64,000 nt of DNA from Haemophilus parainfluenzae (GCF_036288925.1 NZ_CP127167.1:2046001-2110000), one strand, 5' to 3'. Counted from the stretch's first letter, positions 28,533 through 39,340 are shown. Program-made: numbers and translations. Notes: generated by a model from the sequence alone, not told the origin.

Positions 28533-30296
28533 ATGAACGAACAAACATTTATTCTCGGCAAAGATGCCGCACTTGAAGACAGTATTTCAAAATTTCAACA
28601 AAAATTGACCGCACTTGGTTTCAATATCGAAGAAGCCTCTTGGCTTAATCCTGTGCCAAATGTCTGGTCTGTACATATTCGTGATAAAGATTGCCCACAA
28701 TGTTTCTCTAACGGTAAAGGCGCGAGCAAAAAAGCTGCGTTAGCATCTGCATTAGGTGAATATTTCGAACGTCTTTCCACCAACTATTTCTTTGCCGATT
28801 TCTATTTAGGGCAAGAGATTGCCAATAGCGATTTCGTCCATTATCCCACTGAAAAATGGTTTCCTATTGAAGATGAAGCCCTTTTACCACTAGGGATTTT
28901 AGATGATTACTTATGGGATTATTTCGATCCAAATCAAGAACTAACCCCAGAATTGCTTGTGGATCTGCAATCTGGTAATTACGATCGCGGTATTGTCGCG
29001 ATGCCTTATGTGCGTCAATCCGATCAAGAAACCGTCTATATTCCACAAAGTATCATTGCGAATTTGTATGTGTCTAACGGAATGTCTGCCGGTAACACAA
29101 AAAATGAAGCACGAGTGCAAGGGCTTTCAGAAGTTTTTGAACGTTACGTAAAAAATCGCATTATTGCAGAAGCAATCAGTCTTCCTGAAATTCCAAAATC
29201 CGTGATGGATCGCTATCCATCTATTCAAGCCTCTATTGAAAAATTAGAGGAAGAAGGCTTCCCTATTTATGCCTTTGATGCGTCACTAGGTGGCAAATAT
29301 CCTGTCATTTGCGTGGTATTACTCAACCCAAATAACGGCACTTGCTTTGCTTCTTTTGGTGCACATCCAAACTTCCAAGTGGCATTAGAGCGTACCGTAA
29401 CGGAGCTTTTACAAGGTCGCAGTTTAAAAGATCTCGATGTATTCTCGCCTCCATCATTCAATAATGATGATGTGGCGGAGCATGCTAACCTTGAAACACA
29501 CTTTATTGATTCTAGCGGTTTAATTTCTTGGGATTTATTTAAAAATACGCCAGATTATGAATTTGTAGATTGGGATTTCTCTGGTTCAACGCAAGAAGAA
29601 TATGAAAACTTGATGGCAATCTTTAATGCAGAGGAAAAAGAAGTCTATATCATGGATTACAACCATTTAGACGTTTATGCTTGCCGCATTATCGTACCAG
29701 GCATGTCTGATATCTATCCTGCTGATGACCTCATTTATGCCAATAATAATATGGGTATGGATTGGCGTGAGATCTTATTGGATCTACCGCACCATCATCA
29801 TGATGCTGAAACTTATGAAGAATTATTAGCAGAATTAGATGAGCAAGATATTGACGATGCCACACGCGTTCGCGAATTTATCGGTATCGTTGCACCAAAA
29901 GCAACCGGTTGGACAACATTACGTGTTGGTGAACTTAAATCCATGCTTTACTTAGCATTAGGTGAATTAGAATTAGCCTTAGATTGGGCAAACTGGACGA
30001 TGAATATGAACAGCTCGGTGTTTACACCAGAGCGTGCAAATTACTATCGTGCCTTAATCAGCATCATTGAATTACATTTAGACAATACTCGCGATCCACA
30101 ACAATATCGCAGTGTATTTGAAAGAATGTATGGCAAAGAAGCCGTTCAACAAGCTTGGGCTGCGGTGGCGGAAAAAGGTAACCCGTTCTATAACTTGCCA
30201 GCCAGCGATGAAACGCTTGAAAACTTCAAAGAACACCAAGCTTTACTTGGTGCCTATGCGAAATTACAAAAAGCCAAACGAGAAAATTGGAAATAG
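28533..30296 (+). CDS. ycaO: YcaO-domain protein, RimO methylthiolation accessory factor
   Basis: 587 residues from the ATG at 28533, preceded by AGGAA; the open frame extends 19 codons further but without a ribosome-binding site. The YcaO ATP-binding domain (NGKGASKKAALASALGEYFERLS near 65-87) is followed by a TPR-like C-terminus (about 440-587). In E. coli YcaO supports beta-methylthiolation of ribosomal protein S12 by RimO. Very close to the E. coli protein in the N-terminal half. Confidence 0.93.
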   Translation: MNEQTFILGKDAALEDSISKFQQKLTALGFNIEEASWLNPVPNVWSVHIRDKDCPQCFSNGKGASKKAALASALGEYFERLSTNYFFADFYLGQEIANSDFVHYPTEKWFPIEDEALLPLGILDDYLWDYFDPNQELTPELLVDLQSGNYDRGIVAMPYVRQSDQETVYIPQSIIANLYVSNGMSAGNTKNEARVQGLSEVFERYVKNRIIAEAISLPEIPKSVMDRYPSIQASIEKLEEEGFPIYAFDASLGGKYPVICVVLLNPNNGTCFASFGAHPNFQVALERTVTELLQGRSLKDLDVFSPPSFNNDDVAEHANLETHFIDSSGLISWDLFKNTPDYEFVDWDFSGSTQEEYENLMAIFNAEEKEVYIMDYNHLDVYACRIIVPGMSDIYPADDLIYANNNMGMDWREILLDLPHHHHDAETYEELLAELDEQDIDDATRVREFIGIVAPKATGWTTLRVGELKSMLYLALGELELALDWANWTMNMNSSVFTPERANYYRALISIIELHLDNTRDPQQYRSVFERMYGKEAVQQAWAAVAEKGNPFYNLPASDETLENFKEHQALLGAYAKLQKAKRENWK

Positions 30297-30313
30297 ACGA
30301 TTTTTTCTCAATC

Positions 30314-30344
30314 ATAAGGCGGACTTAATGTCTGCCTTATTTAT
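30314..30344 (+). terminator. Terminator after ycaO
   Basis: AAGGCGGAC, a TTAAT loop, GTCTGCCTTATTTATTT: nine pairs including one wobble, then a T-rich tail. Confidence 0.75.
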
Positions 30345-30449
30345 TTCCGCATTAAAAAAACGCTTTAAAATCAACCGCACTTTTCACACAAAAACGCTTA
30401 AATTTATGCTATAATCCGTCACAATTTTTTGATCAAAAAAGGAATAAAA

Positions 30450-33095
30450 ATGACGGATTCAATCCATTCCTCTATTACCCCAGTCAATATTGAAGAAGAA
30501 CTCAAATCTTCTTACCTTGACTACGCCATGTCGGTGATTGTTGGGCGTGCTTTGCCTGATGTGCGTGACGGTTTAAAACCGGTGCATCGACGTGTGCTTT
30601 TCTCCATGGATCAATCTGGCATCACTGCCGGCAAAAAATACGTAAAATCTGCCCGTGTGGTAGGTGATGTAATCGGTAAATATCACCCGCACGGTGATTT
30701 TGCGGTGTATTACACCATTGTGCGTATGGCACAGCCGTTCTCATTGCGCTACATGTTGGTAGATGGGCAAGGTAACTTCGGTTCAATCGACGGTGATGCG
30801 CCAGCGGCAATGCGTTATACCGAAGTCCGTATGCAAAAAATCACCCAAGCGTTATTAACTGACTTGGATAAAGAAACCGTGAATTTCTCGCCAAACTATG
30901 ATGGCGAATTAATGATTCCAGACGTGCTACCGACCCGTATTCCGGCACTTTTAGCAAACGGTTCTTCCGGTATTGCGGTGGGGATGGCAACCAACATTCC
31001 ACCGCATAACTTAAATGAAGTTTTAGATGGCTGCTTGGCTTATATTGATAACGAAAACATCACCATTGATGAATTAATGCAATATATCCCGGGCCCAGAC
31101 TTTCCGACAGCGGCATTAATTAATGGCCGTAAAGGAATTGAAGAAGCTTATCGCACGGGGCGCGGCAAAGTGTATGTTCGTGCTCGTGCTAGCGTAGAAA
31201 CAACGGATAAAGGCAAAGAGCAAATCATCGTGACCGAATTGCCTTATCAAGTGAACAAAGCGAAATTAGTGGAAAAAATTGCTGAGCTTATCAAAGATAA
31301 AAAAATCGAAGGTATCAGCAATATTATCGACCTTTCGAACAAAGAAGGGATCCGCATTGAAATCGACATCAAACGTGATGCGGTGGGTGAAGTAGTTTTA
31401 AATCACCTTTATGCCCTCACCCAAATGCAGGTGACCTTCGGGATCAACATGGTGGCCTTGGATCACGGTCAACCACGTTTATTCAACTTAAAACAAATCA
31501 TTGAAGCCTTTGTGATGCACCGTCGCGAAGTGGTGATTCGCCGTTCTTTATTTGAATTACGCAAAGCCCGTGAGCGTACCCATATTTTAGAAGGTTTAGC
31601 GGTTGCAACATCAAATATCGATGAAATCATCGACATCATCCGTCAATCGAAAGAGCGTAAAGAAGCGGCAGAAAAATTAATCTCTCGCCCTTGGAAACTG
31701 AATAACGACATTTTAGGCTTGCTTGATGCGGCGGCACGTCCGGCTGAATTAGCGGCTGAATTTGGTATTCAAGGTTCTGATTACTATCTTTCTCCAGAAC
31801 AAGTTGATGCAATCTTAGAACTTCGCTTGCACCGTTTAACCGGTCTTGCTACCGAAGAAGTGATCAATGAATACAAAGAGTTATTGGTTAAAATTGCAGA
31901 ACTTCTCCACATCATCAACAGCCCTGAGCGCTTGATGGAAGTGATTCGTGAAGAGCTTGAACAAGTACGTGCTCAATTCGCTGACGAACGTCGTACCGAA
32001 ATTACTGCCGCTTCCGGTGATATTGATTTAGAAGATTTAATTGCTCAAGAAGATGTGGTAGTGACCCTTTCTCACGAAGGTTATGTGAAATATCAACCGC
32101 TTACCGACTACGAAGCACAACGTCGTGGTGGTAAAGGTAAATCCGCAACGAAGATGAAAGATGAAGACTTCATCGAAAAACTCTTAGTGGCGAATACTCA
32201 CGATACAATTCTCTGTTTCTCGAGCCGTGGCCGCTTATATTGGTTGAAAGTCTATCAATTACCACAAGCGAGCCGTGGTGCGCGTGGTCGTCCGATTGTA
32301 AATATTCTACCGTTACAAGAAAACGAGCGTATCACCGCAATCCTACCAATCTCTGCTTATGAAGAAGATAAATTCGTTATCATGGCAACCGCTGGCGGTA
32401 TTGTGAAGAAAATTGCGCTAACTGAATTCAGCCGTCCACGTTCAAGCGGAATCATCGCCTTGAACTTACGTGATGAAGATGAATTAATCGGTGTGGATAT
32501 CACTGACGGTTCTAACGAAATCATGTTGTTCTCTTCTCAAGGTCGCGTGGTACGTTTCGCTGAAAGCGCAGTACGTGCAATGGGGCGTTTAGCAACAGGT
32601 GTACGCGGTATTAAACTCGCTCTCACCAACGACATCGCTGACGATGAAAGTGCGGTCGAAATTGAAGAGGTTTCTGACGATAATGCAGAAGAAACCCTCG
32701 ATCTCAACATCGATAAAGTGGTTTCCTTAGTTGTACCGAAAAATGATGGTGCAATTCTTACCGCGACACAAAATGGTTACGGTAAACGCACGCAATTAAG
32801 CGAATACCCAACCAAATCCCGTAATACCAAAGGGGTGATTTCGATTAAAGTGAGCGAACGTAACGGTAAAGTCGTTGCCGCGACACAAGTAGAAGAAACC
32901 GACCAAATTATGCTTATTACCGATGCGGGTACCTTAGTGCGTACTCGTGTAAGTGAAGTCAGTATCGTTGGCCGTAACACCCAAGGGGTTCGTTTAATTC
33001 GTACCGCAGAAGATGAGCACGTAGTCAGTCTTGAACGTGTTTGTGATGTGGATGATGAAGACGAAGGCACTGAAGATGTAACTTCTGAAGAATAA
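30450..33095 (+). CDS. gyrA: DNA gyrase subunit A with quinolone-resistance substitutions
   Basis: Breakage-reunion subunit of gyrase, 881 residues from the ATG at 30450 (AAAAAGGAATAAAA upstream; the frame is open seven codons further). Catalytic Tyr lies in the [12 protein letters not shown] segment, Tyr122 by count or close to it. The quinolone-resistance region reads [16 protein letters not shown]: position 84 is Phe (codon TTT, 30699-30701) and position 88 is Tyr (codon TAC, 30711-30713), where Haemophilus wild type has Ser84 and Asp88. The C-terminal beta-pinwheel (from about 525) and an acidic tail ([12 protein letters not shown]) are intact. Confidence 0.98.
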   Translation: MTDSIHSSITPVNIEEELKSSYLDYAMSVIVGRALPDVRDGLKPVHRRVLFSMDQSGITAGKKYVKSARVVGDVIGKYHPHGDFAVYYTIVRMAQPFSLRYMLVDGQGNFGSIDGDAPAAMRYTEVRMQKITQALLTDLDKETVNFSPNYDGELMIPDVLPTRIPALLANGSSGIAVGMATNIPPHNLNEVLDGCLAYIDNENITIDELMQYIPGPDFPTAALINGRKGIEEAYRTGRGKVYVRARASVETTDKGKEQIIVTELPYQVNKAKLVEKIAELIKDKKIEGISNIIDLSNKEGIRIEIDIKRDAVGEVVLNHLYALTQMQVTFGINMVALDHGQPRLFNLKQIIEAFVMHRREVVIRRSLFELRKARERTHILEGLAVATSNIDEIIDIIRQSKERKEAAEKLISRPWKLNNDILGLLDAAARPAELAAEFGIQGSDYYLSPEQVDAILELRLHRLTGLATEEVINEYKELLVKIAELLHIINSPERLMEVIREELEQVRAQFADERRTEITAASGDIDLEDLIAQEDVVVTLSHEGYVKYQPLTDYEAQRRGGKGKSATKMKDEDFIEKLLVANTHDTILCFSSRGRLYWLKVYQLPQASRGARGRPIVNILPLQENERITAILPISAYEEDKFVIMATAGGIVKKIALTEFSRPRSSGIIALNLRDEDELIGVDITDGSNEIMLFSSQGRVVRFAESAVRAMGRLATGVRGIKLALTNDIADDESAVEIEEVSDDNAEETLDLNIDKVVSLVVPKNDGAILTATQNGYGKRTQLSEYPTKSRNTKGVISIKVSERNGKVVAATQVEETDQIMLITDAGTLVRTRVSEVSIVGRNTQGVRLIRTAEDEHVVSLERVCDVDDEDEGTEDVTSEE

Positions 33096-33112
33096 TTGAT
33101 CTTCTATTAAAT

Positions 33113-33146
33113 AAAAGCCCTGCGTTTTGATTCGCGGGGCTTTTTT
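33113..33146 (+). terminator. Terminator after gyrA
   Basis: AAAAGCCCTGCG and CGCGGGGCTTTTTT surround an 8-base loop; strong GC stem with a run of T. Confidence 0.9.
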
Positions 33147-33175
33147 ATTGGCATCTAAAAATCTCTTTTAGAGAT

Positions 33176-33751
33176 CTATTCTATTGATGAAAACGACTCA
33201 CCTTCCTCTAACTCATCAGCCATTGCCGCAAGAATTTCACGGGTTAAATATGCCAATGAGCGATAGAAAGGAAGCGTTGCATAAGTTTCTACTTGGGTTA
33301 AGAATTTCGCTGCACAAGGTAATAAGAAATCACCGAATAAATCTTGTTGAGCAGATAGCGATTCCGTGTTGTCTTCTAACCAAGAAGCCGTAAGCAATAA
33401 CAAGGCGAAATGATCAACATTCTCTGCTTCAGGCACATTACGCGCATGACGAAAATCCACAAAACGTTGCACATCCATATCATAACTTGAAATAGCCGTT
33501 GGTACGTTACCGTTTGGACCAAACAATTTTTGATATTCTTGATCAAGCAACGTTAAATCAATTTTCATTTGTAAATTATCAATGGCCGCTTTGCTTTCTT
33601 TATCCGTAGAAAGTGCCCACACTTGACTTAAACCTTGTTGCTGCAGCCAATCAAATACCCCACTCAAAATTGGATCTGTAGGGCTGCGATAAAATAAATT
33701 GCCAAATAGACGGCTTATTAAAGAAAAATTATTCACTTGAGTTTCTGACAT
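33176..33751 (-). CDS. TorD/DmsD family molybdoenzyme maturation chaperone
   Basis: A mostly helical protein of 191 residues from the ATG at 33751, which has AGGAAAG upstream; an alternative GTG at 33778 would overlap the preceding stop by four bases. The central LDQEYQKLFGPNGNVPTAISSYD and the later HFALLLLTASWL fit the TorD/DmsD fold, in which the chaperone holds a molybdoenzyme's twin-arginine signal and cofactor site. The partner enzyme is not in the window. Confidence 0.7.
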   Translation of the reverse strand: MSETQVNNFSLISRLFGNLFYRSPTDPILSGVFDWLQQQGLSQVWALSTDKESKAAIDNLQMKIDLTLLDQEYQKLFGPNGNVPTAISSYDMDVQRFVDFRHARNVPEAENVDHFALLLLTASWLEDNTESLSAQQDLFGDFLLPCAAKFLTQVETYATLPFYRSLAYLTREILAAMADELEEGESFSSIE

Positions 33752-33774
33752 CTGTTGCTTTCCTATGATTGTGC

Positions 33775-34380
33775 TCACGATTGAGCTAAAAGTGCGGTCA
33801 ATTTTGCCGTTGTTTTTTCGGCGGCTTCGTCAAGCATCGCTTGGCGAGCAACATCATCGATAATATGAATATCACCGAATAAAGTGTAATCCACATTCTC
33901 GATACCGCAATAATTAAATAAACCATTGATCAAACAATGATTAAGAGATTTATCCACGCCGTATTCTTGATATTTTGCTACGCTACTCCCTATAGTGATA
34001 AATTGTTGCATCACTTTACCTTGAAGCAGACCTTTGGATTCACCATTTTCTGTTTTATAAGCAAAACCATGGCTTAATACACGATCCAAATAGCCTTTTA
34101 GCATTGCAGGAAAACCCATCCACCATAAAGGATAAACCATCGTAATCAAATCTGCTTGGCGAATAAACTCATGCTCTTGCTGAATTTCTACCGGAATAAT
34201 CCCTTTATTGGCCGATTGTAATTCTTCAAAGGAAATAATCGGATTAAATTCCATGGTGTAAAGATCGCGCAAATGGGTTTCAACACCAAGCTGTTGGCTT
34301 GCTTTTACAATGCGATCCACGATGGCGCGACCAAAACTTTTTTGGCTATTGGGATGTGCAAAAATAATTAAATGATTCAT
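33775..34380 (-). CDS. NAD(P)H-dependent oxidoreductase (flavodoxin-like fold, KefF/YwrO type)
   Basis: 201 residues of the flavodoxin_2/quinone reductase family. The FMN-binding N-terminus is Ala-His-Pro-Asn-Ser-Gln-Lys-Ser-Phe (8-16) and the mid-region is MVYPLWWMGFPAMLKGYLDRV. It probably reduces quinones or nitroaromatics; the exact substrate is not visible. Its start overlaps the nfeD-like stop by four bases (ATGA), and the TorD-like gene follows. Confidence 0.82.
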   Translation of the reverse strand: MNHLIIFAHPNSQKSFGRAIVDRIVKASQQLGVETHLRDLYTMEFNPIISFEELQSANKGIIPVEIQQEHEFIRQADLITMVYPLWWMGFPAMLKGYLDRVLSHGFAYKTENGESKGLLQGKVMQQFITIGSSVAKYQEYGVDKSLNHCLINGLFNYCGIENVDYTLFGDIHIIDDVARQAMLDEAAEKTTAKLTALLAQS

Positions 34381-34832
34381 TCTGTGACCTTTTTCACTAA
34401 CAATGTGATGCCATCAACGCGTTCTACTACCACAAGATCGTTCACTGTTAAATGCTCGCCTTGAATACGCCATGTGGTATCGCCAAAGGCACCACGACCA
34501 ATCCCGTTAGAACCGATTTCTAATACCGTGCCTTTTTTACCTAACAAAGTATGATCTCGTTGATTTAAGGTTGTACGTGATTGATCCTGATTATCTTTGC
34601 TATGTTGGTATTTCCACCAAAGCAGCGAGAGAATAATCGCTAAAATCGCATAAAAAACGGCTAAAGCGGTTAAGGATAAACTTGGCACCAACGCCATCAC
34701 GCCAGCAGCCACAATCGCGGCCAAGCCCCACCACAATAAAAATACGCCAGGTACGAGGGTTTCAGCGATTAATAATACAAAACCTAATACTAACCAATGC
34801 CACACCGACCAAGTTGTCAACCAACCTGCCAT
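34377..34832 (-). CDS. NfeD-like membrane protein (YbbK type)
   Basis: 151 residues with two or three N-terminal membrane segments (about 10-35 and 45-70) and a C-terminal OB-fold (from about 95: LGKKGTVLEIGSNGIGRGAFGDTTWRIQG). NfeD proteins pair with SPFH proteins; the qmcA-type gene is directly upstream, as in E. coli qmcA-ybbJ. Confidence 0.88.
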   Translation of the reverse strand: MAGWLTTWSVWHWLVLGFVLLIAETLVPGVFLLWWGLAAIVAAGVMALVPSLSLTALAVFYAILAIILSLLWWKYQHSKDNQDQSRTTLNQRDHTLLGKKGTVLEIGSNGIGRGAFGDTTWRIQGEHLTVNDLVVVERVDGITLLVKKVTE

Positions 34833-34850
34833 ATCAACTCCTTGAGAGAA

Positions 34851-34878
34851 AAAGTGCGGTCATTTTTAACCGCACTTT
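34851..34878. terminator. Inverted uptake-signal pair between qmcA and the nfeD-like gene
   Basis: AAAGTGCGGT and ACCGCACTTT in opposite directions across an 8-base loop. This perfect hairpin may reduce transcription from qmcA into the nfeD-like gene. Confidence 0.65.
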
Positions 34879-34884
34879 AGGAAA

Positions 34885-35799
34885 TTATGCTTTTTTGTCG
34901 CCTTTTAACAGTTCGGCAATGCCCGCTACCGAGCCGATTAAATTGCCGGCTTCAAGCGGCATCATAACCACTTTGCTATTCGGTGAACCACCGATTTGTT
35001 TTAAGGCTTCTGTATATTTTTGTGCGATGAAGTAATTGATTGCTTTGGTATCACCGCTAGCAATCGCTTCTGACACCATTTGAGTTGCTTTCGCTTCCGC
35101 TTCTGCCGCACGTTCACGCGCTTCTGCTTGTAAGAAAGCTTCTTGACGCTCCCCTTCCGCTTTCAGAATTCGGGCTTGTTTTTCCCCTTCGGCACGTAAA
35201 ATTTCCGCCTGACGAATACCTTCCGCTTCCAACACTTCCGCACGTTTATTACGTTCCGCTTTCATTTGTGCATTCATGGAATCAATCAATTCACGTGGTG
35301 GACGCACATCACGAATTTCAATACGGGTGACTTTAATCCCCCAAGGATTGGTCGCTTCATCCACAATTGCCAATAAACGGCCATTAATGGAATCACGTTG
35401 AGAAAGCATTTCATCCAACTCCATCGAACCTAATACAGTACGAATGTTGGTCATGGTTAAATTGATAATTGCTTGTTCCAAATGATTTACTTCATAAGCT
35501 GCACTGCGAGCATCAATCACCTGTACAAAACAAACCGCATCAATGGATACGTTCGCGTTATCCTTAGAAATAACTTCTTGTGAGGGAATATCTAATACCT
35601 GTTCCATCATATTGATCTTACGACCAACACGATCCACAAACGGCACCACAAAGTTCAAGCCCGGCATTAAGGTGTGGGTATAACGCCCAAAACGCTCAAT
35701 CGTCCAGTTGTAACCTTGCGGTACGGTTTTAAGTGCCGAAAATAGCACAACAACGGCTAATACAATAAAGACGATTGCGGCAATAGATAAGCCTTCCAT
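34885..35799 (-). CDS. qmcA: SPFH/stomatin-like membrane protein QmcA
   Basis: 304 residues: one N-terminal membrane anchor (5-24), the SPFH domain (about 25-200, with [23 protein letters not shown]), then an Ala/Glu/Arg coiled coil ([19 protein letters not shown] region). It forms membrane microdomain assemblies and is tied to quality control by FtsH in E. coli. Upstream of the NfeD-like gene on the same strand. Confidence 0.9.
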   Translation of the reverse strand: MEGLSIAAIVFIVLAVVVLFSALKTVPQGYNWTIERFGRYTHTLMPGLNFVVPFVDRVGRKINMMEQVLDIPSQEVISKDNANVSIDAVCFVQVIDARSAAYEVNHLEQAIINLTMTNIRTVLGSMELDEMLSQRDSINGRLLAIVDEATNPWGIKVTRIEIRDVRPPRELIDSMNAQMKAERNKRAEVLEAEGIRQAEILRAEGEKQARILKAEGERQEAFLQAEARERAAEAEAKATQMVSEAIASGDTKAINYFIAQKYTEALKQIGGSPNSKVVMMPLEAGNLIGSVAGIAELLKGDKKA

Positions 35800-35844
35800 A
35801 GATTGCTCCTTAATGATGAGGAAATATAAGAAAAGTCTATCAAA

Positions 35845-37293
35845 TTAGACCGCACTTTGTATATAAATATATTTATCGTTTTCTCTTATAAATTCAAAAA
35901 GATGCGTAATGCAATTCGGGGCATCTAAATCTTGATGAGAGACAAATAAAAGTTGGGTTTTACTATTATTGACCAGTTGCTCAATAAAATTTTTTACGAG
36001 CTTGCGATTTAATCCATCAAGCCCTTGAAAAGGTTCATCTAAAATCAAAACAGGTGGATATTTCACCATCGCACGAGTAATGAGCAATAAACGTTGCTGT
36101 CCCCAAGAAAGTGAACGAAATGGCTTTTTGGCTAAATGAGTCAGATTTAAACGAGCTAACCACTGCATGGCTTTTAAACGAATTGCCTCTGGCACTTGTT
36201 GATAAATCCCAATACTATCAAAAAAGCCTGAAATAATGACATCTAGCACGGAACAATTCACACGATAATCTAAATGCAGTTGGCTGCTTACGTAGCCAAT
36301 TTTTTGTTTAATATCCCAAATGGTTTCACCTGATCCACGTTGTTTACCAAAGATCACTACATGATTCGCAAATGCTTGAGGATGATCACCTGTAATTAAC
36401 GAAAGTAACGTAGACTTTCCTGCGCCATTAGGTCCTTTAATCCACCAATTTTGATTTGGCTGAACAACCCAGTTTAACTGCTCCAAAATGACTTTATCGC
36501 CATACTGGACCGTGACATTTTTAAGCTCAAAGTGCGGTTGGTTTTCAGGCAATTTTAGTAATGGTGAGGCTGGCTCAGGCAAAGCTACATCAACAGACTG
36601 TTCCGCATAAACTAATTGTTGATAAATACTTTGTTGCTCAATGAATTGGCGTTCACCTTCTAATACTAACTCTAAATTTTCCAACATGGCTAAATGAGTC
36701 GCTTCAGCAGGAATATCGGCCAAACGATTAACAATTAGAACAATTGCACATTCTTTTTTCAGTTCGTTTAACATCGTCATCCAATCTTGCACAGATTGTT
36801 GATCTAGCCCTTCAAAAGGCTCATCTAAAATCAACAAATCAGGCTTTTGTAATAACGCTTGTACCAATAACACTTTACGCGTTTCCCCAGTAGAAAGTTT
36901 GATAAAGAAACGATCTAAGAGATAAGTAATTCCTAATTTTTCTGCAATTTGTTCACAAAAAGTAAGCGCCGTACTACCATTTAAAATGGTTTCTCTTGCT
37001 GTTTGACCAAAAAAATCGGGATCGGTATCATCGTTATTTAAGTTCTTTAATGTCGCTTCAAGAATTTCTCGTTGTTTTTCAAAAGAAAAGAAGTGAACAC
37101 GTTTAAAGGAATTATGGTACTCCCCTTCCTGTAAAGGCAACTCATTTTGCAAGGCTAAAGCAAACGCCGATTTCCCACTCCCATTGCTCCCCACCACAAC
37201 CCAATATTGCTGTGGCTCAATCGCAAAGTGCGGTAAGTTTAAGGCCTGTTTTTGATGAAGTTCAAATTTTGCTTGCTGAATTAAAAGTGTCAT
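35845..37293 (-). CDS. modF: Double ABC ATPase of the ModF/PhrA type
   Basis: 482 residues with two ABC domains: GSNGSGKSAFAL and LSTGETRKVLL, LDEPFEGLDQQ in the first, and [38 protein letters not shown] in the second. No membrane domain. Resembles E. coli ModF (about 490 residues), whose molybdate link is by gene position only; here it is not next to modABC (52.7-55.3 kb). The first signature has Thr in place of the usual second Ser-Gly-Gly residue. Function uncertain. Confidence 0.75.
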   Translation of the reverse strand: MTLLIQQAKFELHQKQALNLPHFAIEPQQYWVVVGSNGSGKSAFALALQNELPLQEGEYHNSFKRVHFFSFEKQREILEATLKNLNNDDTDPDFFGQTARETILNGSTALTFCEQIAEKLGITYLLDRFFIKLSTGETRKVLLVQALLQKPDLLILDEPFEGLDQQSVQDWMTMLNELKKECAIVLIVNRLADIPAEATHLAMLENLELVLEGERQFIEQQSIYQQLVYAEQSVDVALPEPASPLLKLPENQPHFELKNVTVQYGDKVILEQLNWVVQPNQNWWIKGPNGAGKSTLLSLITGDHPQAFANHVVIFGKQRGSGETIWDIKQKIGYVSSQLHLDYRVNCSVLDVIISGFFDSIGIYQQVPEAIRLKAMQWLARLNLTHLAKKPFRSLSWGQQRLLLITRAMVKYPPVLILDEPFQGLDGLNRKLVKNFIEQLVNNSKTQLLFVSHQDLDAPNCITHLFEFIRENDKYIYIQSAV

Positions 37294-37312
37294 TCTCTTT
37301 CCCTTAAAAACA

Positions 37313-37335
37313 AAAGGCGAGCAATTGCCCGCCTT
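37313..37335 (-). terminator. Terminator after sstT
   Basis: Minus-strand stem AAGGCGGGC-AATT-GCTCGCCTT with one wobble, then TTGTTTTT, between sstT and the ModF-like gene. Confidence 0.8.
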
Positions 37336-37350
37336 GTTAGATGAATTTAA

Positions 37351-38592
37351 TTAACCGTTTTTACGCTCTTCTTCGATACATACTGCCGCAGTAAATAGTA
37401 CATCAGTTGAAGAGTTAAGTGCAGTTTCTGTTGAGTCTTGTAAGATACCGATAACAAAACCGACACCGATCATTTGAGCTGCAATGTCATCATTAATACC
37501 GAATAAGCTACAAGCTAATGGGATTAACAATAATGAACCACCTGCCACACCAGACGCTCCACACGCACAAAGCGCAGCAACAATACTTAATAACAGCGCA
37601 CTAATGAAAGAGACTTCGATACCTAATGTATGAACAGCTGCTAGCGTTAATACAGTAATGGTAATTGCCGCCCCCGCCATATTGATATTTGCACCCAATG
37701 GAATCGCCACAGAATAGGTTTCTTCATCAAGATTTAAGCGTTTTGCTAATTCAATGTTTACAGGAATGTTTGCTGCAGAACTACGCGTAAAGAATGCAGT
37801 TACACCACTTTCGCGTACACAAGTCCACACTAATGGATATGGATTACGACGAATTTTCCAATAAACGAGAATGGGGTTAAGTACAAAGGCTGTAAATAAC
37901 ATTGTACCAATTAACACGAATAATAAATGAACATATCCACCTAACGCAGATAAGCCTTTGTCAGATAATGTTTCAGCTACTAAACCGAATACACCGAAAG
38001 GTGCAAATGAAATAATCACGTGAACAATTTTAGAAATGCCTTCTGCAAAATCAGCCACCACTTGTTTTGTTGCATCTGATGCATGACGAAGGGCTAAACC
38101 TAAACCGATAGACCACGCTAAAACACCGATAAAGTTTGCTTTGAAAATTGCATTTAATGGGTTATCAACCACGTTCAATACTAAAGCAAGCATCACTTGG
38201 CCAATAGATTGAGGCGCAGAGCTCGCATCTTCTTTTACCGCAAGCGCTACATCTGATGGGAATGCCATACTTGCCACTACCGCAGCAACAGCGGCTAAGA
38301 AAGTTCCCACAAGATAAAGCACGACAATTTCTTTCATATTGCTTTTAGAACCCACTTTCTTATTAGCCAGTGCAGCCATAACAAGGAAGAAAATCAAAAT
38401 TGGTGCAACTGCACGCAATGCTTTCACAAAAATTTGACCTAACACACCAAAGCTAGATGCAAGATCTATACCTGCTGAATTTTTTACATTCTCATTCACC
38501 AACGCAACAAGGATCCCGAGTACCAAACCAATAGCAATTCGTTTTACCAAATTACCTTGAAACAAAAAATGAAATAAACGTGATGTATTCAT
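37351..38592 (-). CDS. sstT: Serine/threonine:Na+ symporter SstT
   Basis: A 413-residue dicarboxylate/amino acid:cation symporter family protein with about 8-9 membrane segments. [20 protein letters not shown] (the Ser-rich re-entrant loop) and [20 protein letters not shown] (the Na+-site helix) are characteristic of SstT. It takes up Ser and Thr. Single gene with its own terminator. Confidence 0.94.
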   Translation of the reverse strand: MNTSRLFHFLFQGNLVKRIAIGLVLGILVALVNENVKNSAGIDLASSFGVLGQIFVKALRAVAPILIFFLVMAALANKKVGSKSNMKEIVVLYLVGTFLAAVAAVVASMAFPSDVALAVKEDASSAPQSIGQVMLALVLNVVDNPLNAIFKANFIGVLAWSIGLGLALRHASDATKQVVADFAEGISKIVHVIISFAPFGVFGLVAETLSDKGLSALGGYVHLLFVLIGTMLFTAFVLNPILVYWKIRRNPYPLVWTCVRESGVTAFFTRSSAANIPVNIELAKRLNLDEETYSVAIPLGANINMAGAAITITVLTLAAVHTLGIEVSFISALLLSIVAALCACGASGVAGGSLLLIPLACSLFGINDDIAAQMIGVGFVIGILQDSTETALNSSTDVLFTAAVCIEEERKNG

Positions 38593-38782
38593 AATAGTTT
38601 TAAATGAAGATTAAGTTGAACCTCAGATCGTTACGATCCACCGAAACAGAGTAAAGATAGCTTAAATTTTGTTTAAAAGAAAATTTTTTCTTTATTATTT
38701 TGTTAAAAAATTGAACTTTTTAAGATTGGAATGAATTTTTTCTAAAATTTCCGCCTATAAAAAAATTTTTTCTATGCCCTAT

Positions 38783-38811
38783 TGACATACTGTATTTAAC
38801 TACAGTATATT
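38783..38811 (+). promoter_or_regulatory. SOS promoter: LexA box within a sigma-70 promoter
   Basis: CTGTATTTAACTACAG (38790-38805) is a perfect CTGT-N8-ACAG LexA box. It lies exactly in the 17-base spacer between TTGACA (38783-38788) and TATATT (38806-38811). The gene downstream is therefore predicted to be tightly LexA-repressed and DNA-damage inducible. Confidence 0.9.
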
Positions 38812-38865
38812 GCACCTGTATAAACAACCAATGATTAAAAATACACTAACTAAAAGGAACACAAG

Positions 38866-39315
38866 ATGATGAACTACGCAAATACAGTTGCACAAAATGA
38901 TATGACGTTTTCTTATCATCCTATGCCATTTTTCAATGATGTTGAAAGTAAATCGACATTTAATAAAAAATTAGATCTCAACCTTTATTGCATAAAACGT
39001 CCACAACAAACTTGCTTCATTCGTGTTACCAATCCGAATATGCTTGCTTGGGGAATTGAAATGGGCGATATGTTAGTGGTTGAAAAAAATGACAGCCTTT
39101 TCATTGGTGATCTTGTAGTATTAGAAAAACAAGATGAATTCCATATTTATGAATTTGCCGGCGTAAGCGGTAATGAATTTGTATTCATGGCATTAGATTC
39201 TAAAGTGGAAAATATTAAAACAACACAATGGACAAACCTTCCATTAGTTGGCACGGTAACGAATACCATCCATCAAATGAAACCAAGAAGAGACTTAATG
39301 AAATTTGCGGCTTAA
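38866..39315 (+). CDS. SOS-regulated UmuD-like S24-family protein lacking the Ser-Lys dyad
   Basis: 149 residues aligning to UmuD: QTCFIRVTNPNML (48-60) sits over the E. coli segment containing catalytic Ser60, but the residue here is Asn58; DEFHIYEF (90-97) covers the Lys97 region with Tyr95. An Ala/Cys-Gly cleavage site before the domain is also absent. The fold motifs GIEMGDMLVVE and FIGDLVVLE are kept. No umuC follows (a terminator and convergent lipoprotein gene do). It is likely a non-cleavable UmuD-like protein rather than a protease; the partner is unknown. Confidence 0.8.
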   Translation: MMNYANTVAQNDMTFSYHPMPFFNDVESKSTFNKKLDLNLYCIKRPQQTCFIRVTNPNMLAWGIEMGDMLVVEKNDSLFIGDLVVLEKQDEFHIYEFAGVSGNEFVFMALDSKVENIKTTQWTNLPLVGTVTNTIHQMKPRRDLMKFAA

Positions 39316-39340
39316 GCCAATAAATGATCTACGTAAAGAA

